Below are positions 34,800-45,693 of a DNA stretch of 64,000 bases, one piece after another. The notes beneath the pieces were generated by a model. It saw nothing but the letters and a program-made list of their open reading frames with translations, searched no databases and had not been told where the DNA came from. The number at the start of each line of letters is the position of its first letter. Position 1 is the first letter of the stretch. The translations under genes were made by a program, and so were the position numbers. The stretch lies in assembly GCF_035083965.1 (NCBI RefSeq), contig NC_089731.1, positions 1,478,001-1,542,000 of the forward strand, written 5' to 3'. The DNA is from Branchiostoma lanceolatum. Lineage: Eukaryota > Chordata > Leptocardii > Amphioxiformes > Branchiostomatidae.

Positions 34800-34976
34800 G
34801 GATTTTTAACGGAAAGGATAGGAGAAGGCCAAGGAGGTTACAACTTTTGAAGAGAGGGACGTCTGCTTGTAGAAGGAGGAAGTACTCGCCAGAAAATTCA
34901 GGCATTCCGAGGGAAAAACTTCAGGATTGTGCAAGGCTATCATGAACTTTTGTGTCTACCCGCTGACAGTGTAAAC
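34800..34976 (+). other. Receptor B 5' UTR exon (start uncertain)
   Basis: Only the donor end is supported: it matches the receptor A leader end at 18,250 in sequence and in the first bases of the intron (GTGAGTCCAAACATCTTTTT against GTGAGTTCAAACATTTTTTC). The next acceptor is at 37,731-37,732, 16 nt before the start codon. Confidence 0.5.
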
Positions 34977-35214
34977 GTGAGTCCAAACATCTTTTTCTCA
35001 GTAGTATCTTTATCAGTCATATAGACTAACTCAACATTAACAGTATTGTGTTTGAGCTTTGCGAATCGCTAGAAGGATTAATGAACATAAGGAGAACAAA
35101 TCAGTTGTGTGTCGTTGAAAACTACCCACAATGAGCCCCATTATACACAGGGGCTCTATGGTCTCGGTGGTACTGCACATACATATTGTATAGTGCTGTT
35201 TTTGAGTGTATGAG

Positions 35215-35600
35215 TAAATAGGTGAGTGAGCGAGTGTGACAGTGAGTGACTGAGTGAGTTTGATAGTAAGTGAATGAGTTAGTGTGATAGCAAGTGAATG
35301 AATTAGTGAGTGTGACAGTGAGTGTGATAGTAAGTGAATGAGTGTAATAGTAAGTGAATGAGTGAGTAAGTGAGTGAGTGTGATAGTAAGTGAATGAGTG
35401 TGACAGTGAGTGAGTGTGATAGTGAGTGAATGAGTGTGACAGTGAGTGTGAAAGTGACTGAATGAGTGTGACAGTGAGTGAGTGTGATAGTAAGTGGGTG
35501 TTATAGTGAGTGAGTGAGTGAGCGAGTGAGTGAGTGTGATTGTGAGTTAGTGAGTGAGTGAGTGAGTGAGTGAATGAATGAATGAGTGAGTGGAGACGCA
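35215..35600. repeat. Degenerate (GTGA/GTGAGT)n tract
   Basis: A purine-pyrimidine tract made of GTGAGTGA, GTGATAGTAAGTGAAT and similar units, in the first intron of receptor B. The long minus-strand open frame across it (His/Ser/Leu/Thr repeats) is a product of the repeat. Confidence 0.9.
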
Positions 35601-35789
35601 AGCATAACCCCAGACGCTGTGAGTGGATATCAATGGTATTTGGTTTGATCACATTGGTTGGCGATGCCAAAGCAAATGTAAACTAGACTGGCCGTCATTT
35701 GCTTTAAGAGCAAATTCAGGATGTTTCGCCCATACTCCTCATGCAAGAAGTGGGCTGTCCCAAAATAACTCCTGGGCAAATCCAAGTTT

Positions 35790-36640
35790 CTGCATAATCT
35801 ATGCAAATGAGGTCCTCATGAGCATAAGTTATGTCCAGGTGCTTTCACCTTTCCTACATGTACCTACATGTAGAAGATGACATCCACAGCTTTTACAGTA
35901 AGGGGAATACAACATCATGCATTAATTATGCAAGTGAGGTCCCCATTAGCATATGTCATGGCCAGGCGTGTGCACCTTTCCTAAAGCTACCTACATCTCA
36001 AATATGACATCTGCAGCATGTACGGTAAGGGAAATACAAGTTTCAGCATAAATTATGTAAATGAGGTCCTCATTAGCATAATTTTTGGCCAGGTGCATTC
36101 ACCTTTCCTAATGGTACCTACATCTTAAAGATGACATTCGCAGCTGTCACGGTAAGGGAAATACAAGTTTATGCATGAATTATGCAAATGAGGTCCTCAT
36201 TAGCATAATTCATGGCCAGGTGTGATCACCTTTGCTAACGGTACGTACATGTCAAATCTGACATCTGCAGCTTTTCCGGTAAGGGAATTACAAGTTGAAG
36301 CATAAATCATGCAAATGGGGTCCTCATTAGCATAATTTATGGCCAGGTGTGTTCGCCTTTCCTAAAGGTACCTACATCTCAAAGATGACATCCGCAGCTT
36401 TTACGGTAAGGGACATACAATTTCATGCATCGATTATGCAAATTGGGTCCTCATTAGCATAATTTATGGCCTGGTGTGTTCGCCTTTCCTAAAGGTACCT
36501 ACATCTCAAAGATGACATCCGCAGCATTTACGGTAAGGGACATACAACTTTATGCATACATTATGCGAATTAGGTCCTCATTAGCATAAGTAATTGTCAG
36601 GTGTAGTCACCTTTCCTATAGGTACCTACATCTCAAATAT
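35790..36640. repeat. 126-bp satellite, seven units, with an octamer dyad
   Basis: Units start near 35,800, 35,927, 36,052, 36,178, 36,305, 36,431 and 36,560, spaced about 126 bp. Each contains a version of ATGCAAATGAGG followed by TCCTCATTAGCAT (an imperfect dyad), CACCTTTCCTAA, TACCTACATCTCAAA and GGTAAGGGA. The array lies in the first intron of receptor B. Confidence 0.85.
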
Positions 36641-36659
36641 AACATCCGTACCATGTAAC

Positions 36660-37210
36660 ATAATAACATATAACTTTCTGTAATACCATTAGTAGAGGTA
36701 CCCCCTGACATCTGCTTGGTTTTAAGTCCCAGACATGTAGGAGGGCTTATGTTACAGTATGACCTAGTTCTTGCTGGCCCCGACAGAAAATAACCAAAAA
36801 TTGCATCAAAAAATTGCAAAATAAATCATTTTGAAGTAGTGTATGCCAAAAAAAATAATGGGGTCCTTTGGGTAAATATCCAATGCACAACTAAACCAAA
36901 TTTCAGGTCCTCAGGTTTCAACACCACGGCACTGGAGGCCATCATGTGCGACTTTTGTCTGAAAAGGACCAAAAAACCTCCATAAAATCATTTTAAAAAC
37001 TTATATCACAAAAATTTTAAAAGGGTCTAGGGGTATACACGTACTCTACCTGCATACCAAATTTCAGCTAATTTGGTCGACGGACGACCGAGAAGAAGCG
37101 ATTTGAAGGTTTGACAGGAGAAGAAGAAGAAGAAGGAGAAGAAGAAGAAGAAACCTTACAAAAACAATATGTTTCGTTGGCGAAACATAAGTTTCGTTGG
37201 CGAAACATAA
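36660..37210 (+). mobile_element. Putative non-autonomous element with GAA-rich 3' end
   Basis: A non-coding stretch ending in ATACCAAATTTCAGCTAATT, GGTCGACGGACGACCGAGAA, a (GAA)n tract (37,120-37,152) and two direct copies of a 20-bp unit containing the hairpin GTTTCGTTGGCGAAAC (about 37,171-37,211). I recognise the style of this end as that of a dispersed repeat, but cannot name the family. From there to 37,732 the intron is AT-rich with nothing recognisable. Confidence 0.35.
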
Positions 37211-37748
37211 TTAAGATTCTGGGTCCCGTACTGTTTTTTTTGTCCTGTAGCAGGACTCTTGAGTTAATTTGTTTTGCATCGTTTATTTAAGATATTCTAC
37301 GGTCATGAATTTTGAATAGCATAAATTGTACAAATTAGCACCAGATTTTGTAATTCTGTTGTGTTTCATAATGTATTTGACATTTGTCATTTACGGATAT
37401 CACAAAATTCATTTATGTTACAAAATAGTAAAATAGCCGATCGTTTGACAACCTGAATTCTAGATTAGTAATATAGACAATACTTGTAAATACATAGTAA
37501 TATTAAAAAAACTGGCTTCGCACAAACCTTTTTAGTGTAACGTGTATAAGCTACCAGAGCAAGTGATAAGTTAAATGGTTAATTGACATAAATGTGAAAT
37601 TGCAAACATAAACAAGTTATTACGTCTATTGTGGAACTATCTATGAAATAAAATATATTCTAAAAATGAAAGTATTGGACTGGTAAGAACAATTTTATCA
37701 TTAAGACACCAATATTATCCATTTTATCACAGAAATAGACATATCGTC

Positions 37749-40700
37749 ATGGCTACGCCGTCAAGCTTAAAAGACAAGGTGAAACCAAAAGAATGGGACA
37801 TTATGGGGAAAATATCTCTCTCCACACTGGACTTATCTAACAGAAACCTGACTGAACTCCCCAATGAACTCTTCGAACTAACGGAATTAGAGGCCTTAGA
37901 TTTGACAAACAACAAGAACATTGATCTCTCCAATGAGCTGATCAAACTGACTAGTCTGAAGTTACTGTGTTTAGATAGATGCAATCTTGACACAGTTCCA
38001 GCTGTGGTGATGAAACTTCAGCAGTTAGAAACACTCATCCTCCGTAGCAACAAGAACATCACCCTGCCGGATGAGATGTGCAGTCTGGTGAACCTCACCT
38101 ACCTGGACTTGTACAGCTGCGACCTTATGTCAGTTCCCGCCGCCGTGATGAAACTTTCACAGTTGAAAGGGTTGCGCCTATCCAGCAACAAGAACATTGC
38201 CCTGCCGGATGAGATGTGTAGTCTGGTGAACTTCACCTACCTGGAGTTGGCTAACTGTGGCCTGGACACACTGCCGTCTGTAGTGCTGAAATTACTAAAC
38301 CTACAGGAGCTGGATCTGAGTCACAATACGCAGATCTCCCTGCCGGAGGAGTTGTGCAGACTGGAGAATATAAAAGTGTTGACACTATTTGAATGTAACC
38401 TGCTCACCGTTCCGCCGGCAGTACTAAATCTCACCCAGCTGGAGGAGCTGGACCTCTGCGCGAACAGAGGGATCCACCTGCCGGATGAGATGGCCGGACT
38501 CACCAACATCCGGGTACTGAAACTATGTGGTGTAGAAATGGTCACAGTTCCGCCGGTAGTGGGGGGACTGACACAGTTAGAATGGCTGGACCTGAGCTTT
38601 AACCCGCTACAGACGTTATCCGCGGTAATTGGACAGCTCACTAACGTCAAACACTTGATGCTGTCCAACTGTCAGCTGTACACACTCCCGCCTGAAGTGG
38701 GGAGACTGACACAGTTAGAACAGCTGAACTTGAGAGATAACCAACTACAGACGTTACCCACGGAAGTTGGACAGCTCATTAGCGTTAATGACCTTAAGGT
38801 CGATGGAAATCCACTGATAAAACCACCAGCTGAAGTTTGCCGTCAGGGGATCGATGTCATCAGACAATACTTTCAGGAACTTAAACGGTCAGATGAAAAG
38901 GTAAGCGCCCGTTTAAAAGTTGTCGTATTGGGAGCGAAAATGGCGGGAAAAACAAGCCTGATACGAAGCCTAGAAAGGGGCGAGTCCACCCTGACGGAAA
39001 AAGAGGACCGCACACATTGTGTAGAGATAACTCAGTGGGCACCTGATGACAACATCACGTTTGAAGTGTACGACTTTGGCGGCCATGACGTGTACCATCT
39101 CACTCATCAGTTCTTTTTGACACAAGGCGCATTGAATTTGTTGACAGTAAATCTCCAAACTTACCGTTGTACTGATACGTCTTACAAAGATGCCGTGGGG
39201 TTTTGGTTGGACACACTGAATGTCCGCGTACCTGGAGCGGTTGTTACACTAGTGGGTAGCAAGACGGACATATGCAGCGATGCAGACATAGAAGAGAAAA
39301 CCAGGGATATCCAAGAAAGGTTCAAACAGCAAAATTACGTATGGCAAGAAACCATACAGCAGCAAATAACGAAGTTGGAAAATGCTAAGGTGGCCAGAGT
39401 AGGAACCGATCAGTCGGAAGTAAGACAGCAGTTAGAACGTACCCGGCAGATCCTGACGCGCCCGCTGCGGCTTACAGGTGTGTGCTGCGTCAGTTCGACA
39501 GAACCAACATCTGGGTTGGACACACTAAGGAGTCACATAGTTGAGACAACAAATAACTCGGAACTGTTTCCAACGCTTCGAATAATTCTTCCGCAGACAT
39601 GGGTCGATTTCGAACAGCGGCTGCGTGACTTACGCGACGGGAAGCTTACGAAAGCGGAAATGGAAAAGGAAAAATCGACGAGTTTTCTATATTTCTCATC
39701 AAATCTTGAAGTAGAATGTGATAAATGGCTGACACGTACGGAATGTAGGCAGCTAGCGTACCGTGCTGGTCTGGAGACAGACAGACTGGCAGGCTTAACA
39801 AAAAAAGATGACAGACTGGAGCCTGTCCTGTCTTACCTGCAGCAGGTGGGAACCATCCTCAGGTACACGGACATACCGGAACTAAAGAACTATGTCTTCC
39901 ATGATCCAGCAGGCTTGATAGATGTTATCAAAGAACTGTTTTATCACGACCTGAAGAAGGTTTTTACCAATAAAAATCCACGACTCAAAGGCTTCTCGAA
40001 TACAAGACAAAAAAAGATCCGGAAAAACCTGTCCAGCAGAGGTTACCTACCGAGAGAAGTCGTTATCGCCCTGTTGGGACCACACGCCACACCGGTAGGA
40101 AACGTGGATGTGATCACTAACCTGATGGAACATTTCGGCTTGTGCTACGCTGAGCGGTCTGATAAACAGGACGGAGAGACTTCAACACCAACTGGATACT
40201 GCATTCCGTGGTACATACGGGAAGAAAGACCAGAGGCCATTAACCGGGATGTCACAGAGAAGGAAGAGACGGAGTTCACTGTGACGTGTGAGATCACACA
40301 TTTTTGCCCACGGGGACTGTTTGAGCGATTGAGTGTTGTTGTCAATAAACTCATGAAGTCCCGCCAGGATTGGAAATACGTTATTATAGCTGTAAGAGAT
40401 AGCCTCCCGGTTGTTGTCTATCGCGAGACGAAAGACGATCATGTTAACATCGTGGTGAAGCTCACCGTCCCAGCACAAGCAGTCCAGGTGACTTGGAATG
40501 TCATCAGTCCACTGAAAGACAAGCTGACTACACTTCTGAAGGAGTGGCCTGGTCTGCTCTACCATCTTGTGTATACTTCGCTTACTCAGCAAGGTGAACA
40601 GAAAGGTAATTTTCCACTCAACTTACACTTTCTGTATACATTGTATGTTCTATTGGAAATAGAAGTTACAGATATAGCAAGTATTTTCGATGATCACGTT

Positions 40701-43700
40701 GTAAATTGTTCTATGTTTAGTTAGACAATATATTGGTATCCATGCTTTAAGGATGTAATTCTTTACTTAACCTTCCAGAGGACCAGCAGACGTTGACAAG
40801 TTCAGTCATCATTCCCACGTTTAAAGTAAGACCAGAGGGCTGCACTGTTCAACACGGCGGCGTGACACTGGAGTTTCCTAAAGGCTGCGTGGCCAAATCA
40901 CGTTTCATCTCTGTCGAGGTAAGTCGTAGATTGACTTCGTCTCCCACTAAGGGCGTCTTCCTCTTTTCATTGGTTAAATATTGACCTTGCCCACGATCTA
41001 CCACTCTCAAATGTTTGTTTCAAATCCCTGCACAGGTCGAAACCGTGCCAGTTACCGACGACGTCCGGACCAACTTCACGGCCATGTCCGCCGTGCTGAC
41101 TGTGGAGCAGGACTTCCCACAGCGGTTCCTCCGGCCGGTCACCGTCAGGCTGCCCTGGGTCTGGACTCAGGACGAAGAAAAACACAAGACGACAGAGAAG
41201 GCAAAGACTGTGGTTCTGCACTACGATAGAGAGGACGGCTGGACAATCTTCCCGGCAGACTTGCAGGGGGGACCGGAGACAGTTGTCTTTGACACTGATC
41301 GATTTCAGAGGTATGACAGATTTGCCGTGATCTTAGAATCTCAGTGTCATCAGGCAGTGACAGAAATTTGTACATAACTTGGTAACCTTCGGTTTTGTTT
41401 TGTTTAAGGTCATCTAACATTAGTTGTGTTTACAATCATTCTCTGTGTTATCTACAGCTATGTTGTAACGAGGGTGAAAGATGTTTGCAACGAGCTTGTC
41501 CAACTCTGGGAGTTCATCTGGAGCGGTTACTGCCAGGACAAAGTCTACCTCATCGTGATGCCCAACGAGGTCTTCCTGCCCAAGCGATTTGTCAACCTTC
41601 TCTGTGTGCACAAGCTGGACGATGCCTCGGACTTCTTCAGTATCGGCAACGTCAGTCGGAACCATCAAATCACGCAGAGAATATCAATGACTAACAAAGA
41701 ACAGATCAAGGCGTACCTACGAAACGACTTTGACATACAGATTGACCCGAAATATCTCCGGCTTCAACCACATGGAATGGTGTTTGAGTTCCCACCAGCC
41801 GATAGAAACAGGTACAGCTTTGCTGTTGAGAAAAGATCTGGAGTGCCCGAAAAGGACATCTACGAGGGTCACGTCAGCTTCGAAAGACTTGACTTGAAAG
41901 GAAACGTGAAAGACGTGACAACAGACAAAATCGATGGACTGCCCATATTGCTACATTGGGCATCTCAAGGTAAGGAACAATAGTTCAAATCGGACATTTT
42001 TATCTTCGATCACTAAGGCCAAGAGCAAAGAAATTGCATTTGGACAAACAAGTAACATACTGCCAAGGTTTTCCCATTTTTTCCCGTTCATTTTGCTCTT
42101 TGGGGTCATATTCGTTATTAGTGTGGCTTTTCTCGTAATGACCTAATGAATGTTTGTTGACCTAAGATTAAAGACAACGAAAGTCTCACAAATGGCTTGA
42201 AATTGGGTACCATCATGTACAATAACATATTTCGTATTGTGAGTTATGAAATGGCTTAAGAATATATAATGTACTAAATGATGAAAATACATGAAAAATT
42301 ACGTTTTTAAAAAGTATTCATAAACATACATCATACTCTATGGATGTTGCATAATACAATCAAATGTTAGATATAGAAGAGGGATAATATTTATCTCCCG
42401 GTCTAATATAATATTTTTTGTCAGGGGCGAAACCTGGCACTTTTGTGACAGAAGAAGTGGCATCGCACCACCAGGACACAGGTATGAATTCAAAATGTTT
42501 TCTGTCGCCTCAGGCTTTTCGGTAAAATGTAGTTGTTACGACGCCATGCATGTCGGGTTAGTGCTATCAAGGAGGTTAAAAATAAGACTTATTTTCAACC
42601 TCCTTGGTGCTATCGAGTATAGTTAGTAACAGTAGGATCCCATATTTTTGCCCCAGCTTGCTATAATGCAACGTCTTTCACTTCAGATTCAAGACAAGTT
42701 TCTGCGTCACAGCAACAACAACACGCCAGGCCAGAACCAACGGCTACACCCCAACCCATGCAGCATGGACAGCACAGCCCAGAACCAACAGCTTTACCAC
42801 CACGACAAAAGCCCAGTCGTCTATATATTGTTGCCATAGCGATGGTTGCCGTGGCAATAATTGTGTACCAGTTCTGGTCCGCAGGCTACATAAACAACCT
42901 CTTCAGCCTACCTGGCAGAGAAGATGGTCTGTAGCTTAGTTTGCAAATTCCCCCATAAATTATTTCGCATTATCTTTTTTTTTTATCTATCCCTTAGACC
43001 TGTCACATCGATACTCATTACTTTCTTCCTCCTACAGCAACGCAGAATGAGACCTCAAGACTACGGGTGGACAGTTCGTTGTCTCTACGGATGGACTTTC
43101 GGTTGCAAATCACTATTGTTGCGGGACTGTTTGCCGCCATCTTTGGGATTTGGTTTTTCTTCTTTCGCAAAGGTGAGATCTACATATTCAATGGTTTCAG
43201 CGTATAAACGCGACGCAAGGCATAATTCTGTTTTTGTACATATATCTTGTCAATATTTTGTGTAAACAGCCTGCAATATTATAGCCATAACCCATCTGGC
43301 AACATTCTGTTTGCAATGGGTTTCTTTGTGGCAGTGATTTTGAGAACCAGTTAGCAATTACAAAAGCGGTGATTTGGTCAAGGGTTCTCAAGTGTAAGGA
43401 GGATGTGCGTTCTTGACGAGCCCTAACTGAGGCTTTTGGGCGTCATCAGCGGTTCTCAATACTTCTAATTTTCATATCCGGATCAGGTGAACATAAAGAA
43501 GTGAAATTTAACTCAGACAACGGCAGACATAAGTCATGATACCAAACCAAAGGCATACATAGAAAACAGAGTGAGACATGTACCTCGATCCTATTGATTT
43601 TACTTTTTAAATCAATGATCACAGTGAAGCAGAAAAACATTTGCACAATCTCTCTAAGGATGTACAATGGTTCTGTATTAAAAACATTTATACCATCGTT

Positions 43701-44962
43701 GCTTTTGCTTTTCTACAGGACCTGGGGTACCGATAGTGTTGTTACTCAACGACGAGTATGGGACGTCCAAGGGGGGAATTTCTACCATCAACTGCCAGGT
43801 GGGCAGAATGCTGACCAAGGCCAAGGCAGTGGTGTACTGCACAGCCCTGAGAGTGCCGAAGCAAGACCAAGAGGTAGCAGACAGAGACGGCGTCAAGCTG
43901 ATAGGGCCGGGTCTGCTAGGTAAGAAGACCGAACCAACTCTAGATTGGCTGACCTACTACCACAGCGTCCACTACCCAAACCTCCCTCAGGACGTCACCT
44001 GCATCATCGGCCACGCTGACATCACGGATACGGCGGCTCGAAACATCTGGGAACAACGCTATCCACAGGCAGACCTCATGACGTTCACCCACGTCATACC
44101 CGAGGATACAGAGTACTACAAGGGAGGTAGGAAGGCCATGAAAGCAAGAGACAGAGAGAAGGATATGCTTCATAACTCTGATAAGGCAAAGGCAGCTTTC
44201 TCAGTAGGCAAGCGGATCTTCGACCACTTCAGGACTAAGTACAGAGGAAATAAGAAACCACAGAATCACTACATATTCCTCCCGAAGCCATCCGAGATGT
44301 TTCTGGCCATCGATGTGAAACCCGGAGAGGAGGACTCCGAGCAGGTCGTGCTGTCCGTCGGCAGGGTGTGGAGGGTGGAGAAGCTGAAAGGTCATGACCT
44401 GGCGGCACGGGCCATGCGGAAAGTGGTGAAGATAATAAGGAATGTCCGTTGGGACGTGCGCGGCATCAGCGAGGATGATTGGGAGACGAGTCTGAAGATC
44501 CTGGAAGACAACCTGAACAGCGGAGACCTGAACCCCACCCTCCTGCCGTACGGAACACAGGAGGACATCAGGGACGACATGACGACAGCCCACCTGGTCC
44601 TGATGCCGTCCCGCTCCGAGCCGTTCGGACTGGTCGGCCTGGAGGCCATCGCGGCGGGCATCCCCGTCCTCATCTCAGACAAGACCGGCCTGTCAGGGAT
44701 GATCCTCGACCTGATCAAACAGAAGAAACTCAGCCCCGAGCACAGGCACGCCATCGTGGAGACCAGCGTGAACGACTCCAACTCAGCCGAAGATGCAAAG
44801 AGGTGGGCAGACAGAATCGTGGACGTCCTCAGCCACAGCGACTCTGAGTTTGAGAAAGCTGCCCGGTTCAAGCGGGAGCTTGTGGAGTCCAGGTACTGGG
44901 AGGAATCCCACCGCACCTTCCTGCAGGCCTGCGGCATCACGACTGGCGTAGCGGATCAGTAG
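37749..44962 (+). CDS. Receptor B: LRR-Roc-COR-ZU5-UPA-2 TM-glycosyltransferase protein
   Basis: Exons: 37749-40605, 40779-40918, 41036-41310, 41458-41969, 42425-42481, 42687-42926, 43038-43172 and 43719-44962 (TAG), totalling 1,819 residues with all phases consistent. The first exon has 15 leucine-rich repeats (about 20-370), a Roc GTPase (GAKMAGKTS near 395, DFGGHD near 441, SKTD near 504) and a COR region. It goes straight from COR to ZU5-UPA, without OTU or Death modules, then through a Gln/Pro-rich linker and two hydrophobic helices to a GT4-type glycosyltransferase. If both helices cross a membrane, the receptor part and the enzyme lie on the same side. Function is not known; an innate immune or stress receptor with enzymatic output is inference. 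It is the only one of the three copies that has no visible damage and carries a GT domain. Confidence 0.85.
40779..41969 (+). CDS. Receptor B ZU5-UPA module
   Basis: Exons 40779-40918, 41036-41310 and 41458-41969, 309 residues, with intron phases 1/0/2/1 as in receptor A. ZU5 is marked by GVTLEFPKGCVAKSRFISVE and the same FTAMSAVLTVEQDFPQRFLR block as A. At the place where PIDD1-type domains have His-Phe-Ser it reads Phe-Gln-Ser, so self-cleavage is doubtful. The UPA-like part has LLCVHKLDDASDFF and EFPPADRNRYSFAV. Confidence 0.75.
42425..43172 (+). CDS. Receptor B linker and two hydrophobic-helix exons
   Basis: Three phase-1/phase-1 exons. 42425-42481 is a short linker (GAKPGTFVTEEVASHHQDT). 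42687-42926 is Gln/His/Pro-rich and ends with the helix LYIVAIAMVAVAIIVYQFW. 43038-43172 has the helix LQITIVAGLFAAIFGIWFFF followed by RK. Between the helices lie about 38 residues with one N-glycosylation sequon (NET), which would fit a loop outside the cytosol. A two-pass hairpin anchor is the simplest reading; use of only one of the exons would flip the enzyme to the other side. Confidence 0.65.
42568..42605. repeat. Inverted repeat, 38 bp, in a receptor B intron
   Basis: CAAGGAGGTTAAAAATAAG is followed after two bases by TTATTTTCAACCTCCTTG, an almost perfect stem with a two-base loop. It lies in the intron between 42,482 and 42,686. It may be a tiny MITE or a structured RNA element. Confidence 0.6.
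43719..44962 (+). CDS. Receptor B GT4-type glycosyltransferase domain
   Basis: A single exon of 414 codons. The N-terminal half has GTSKGGISTIN, a Gly-rich loop of the kind that binds the sugar nucleotide in GT-B enzymes. The C-terminal half has VGRVWRVEKLKGHDL and the EX7E motif in SEPFGLVGLEAIAAGIPVL. These are marks of family GT4 (retaining) glycosyltransferases, which move a sugar from a nucleotide donor. Donor and acceptor cannot be told. There is no signal peptide at the exon start. A related domain occurs in receptor C (54,880). GC content and CpG are higher than in the preceding exons. Confidence 0.8.
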
Positions 44963-45008
44963 AGGTCAAAGGGCAACAATGGACTCGCTGAATGCAGTAA
45001 TCAATCTG

Positions 45009-45660
45009 GTAAGCTGTGCGTAAGTTACGCAAATGTACAACCCTTTTCATTATCAAACCTTTCCAACTTTTACGACATTCTATATATGGGTTTGCATTAT
45101 GTGTAAGCTCCTGATTATTTACATGTTAACTTAATCTTCTATGAACTTTTGTCAGTGATTCGCTAACTATTTAGCTCAGCCGCGACAATGTTAACAATGT
45201 CAAAGTCAACGTCTACCCATTGTCTCCCCAGGAAAACGCTGAAGTGGAGAGTTGAAGTGACTATCAACAGAGAGTACAAGCAGCAACCGGTAAGACCTCT
45301 GTCTCTTCCCTGAGACTGCGTTTGACAACAAATCTCACAACTAGTAAATCGGACTTCACTTGCTACCGACTCAAAGAATCCCTATAGGTTAGCATATAGA
45401 AGCTTCCTATGGAAGTGGCCTGTTTATACACTTGCAGCATGTTGCTGTAGTTTATCTGTTTCCCAGGAGAAAATACTTCGATATGAAGTTGTAAAAGACG
45501 TGACATTCCGACATTCCAGAGAACGATGTGAAACGTCTGACTTTTAAAAAAAAATGCTAAATTACAGAACTTTTGTCTCTGTAACTAAATCAATAGATAT
45601 CTATTCGAGTAGCGTTTGTTTTACTTTTGATCTTTATCATCACCATTCAGAATAAACGGT
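45009..45660 (+). other. Receptor B 3' UTR intron and last exon
   Basis: After the stop codon a donor AATCTG|GTAAGC is at 45,009. The acceptor TCTCCCCAG ends at 45,231 and is followed by sequence matching the receptor A 3' UTR exon. AATAAA is at 45,651-45,656. Confidence 0.55.
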
Positions 45661-45693
45661 CAATGGCATCAGTACATTGAACAAACATATATG

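Noticed and set aside
35122-35670. 182-codon minus-strand open frame rich in His, Ser, Leu and Thr
   Set aside because: It is the translation of the GTGA-type repeat and has no other support.
44392-44940. 182-codon minus-strand open frame in the glycosyltransferase exon
   Set aside because: It is antisense to a well-supported coding exon and has no splice signals or family resemblance.
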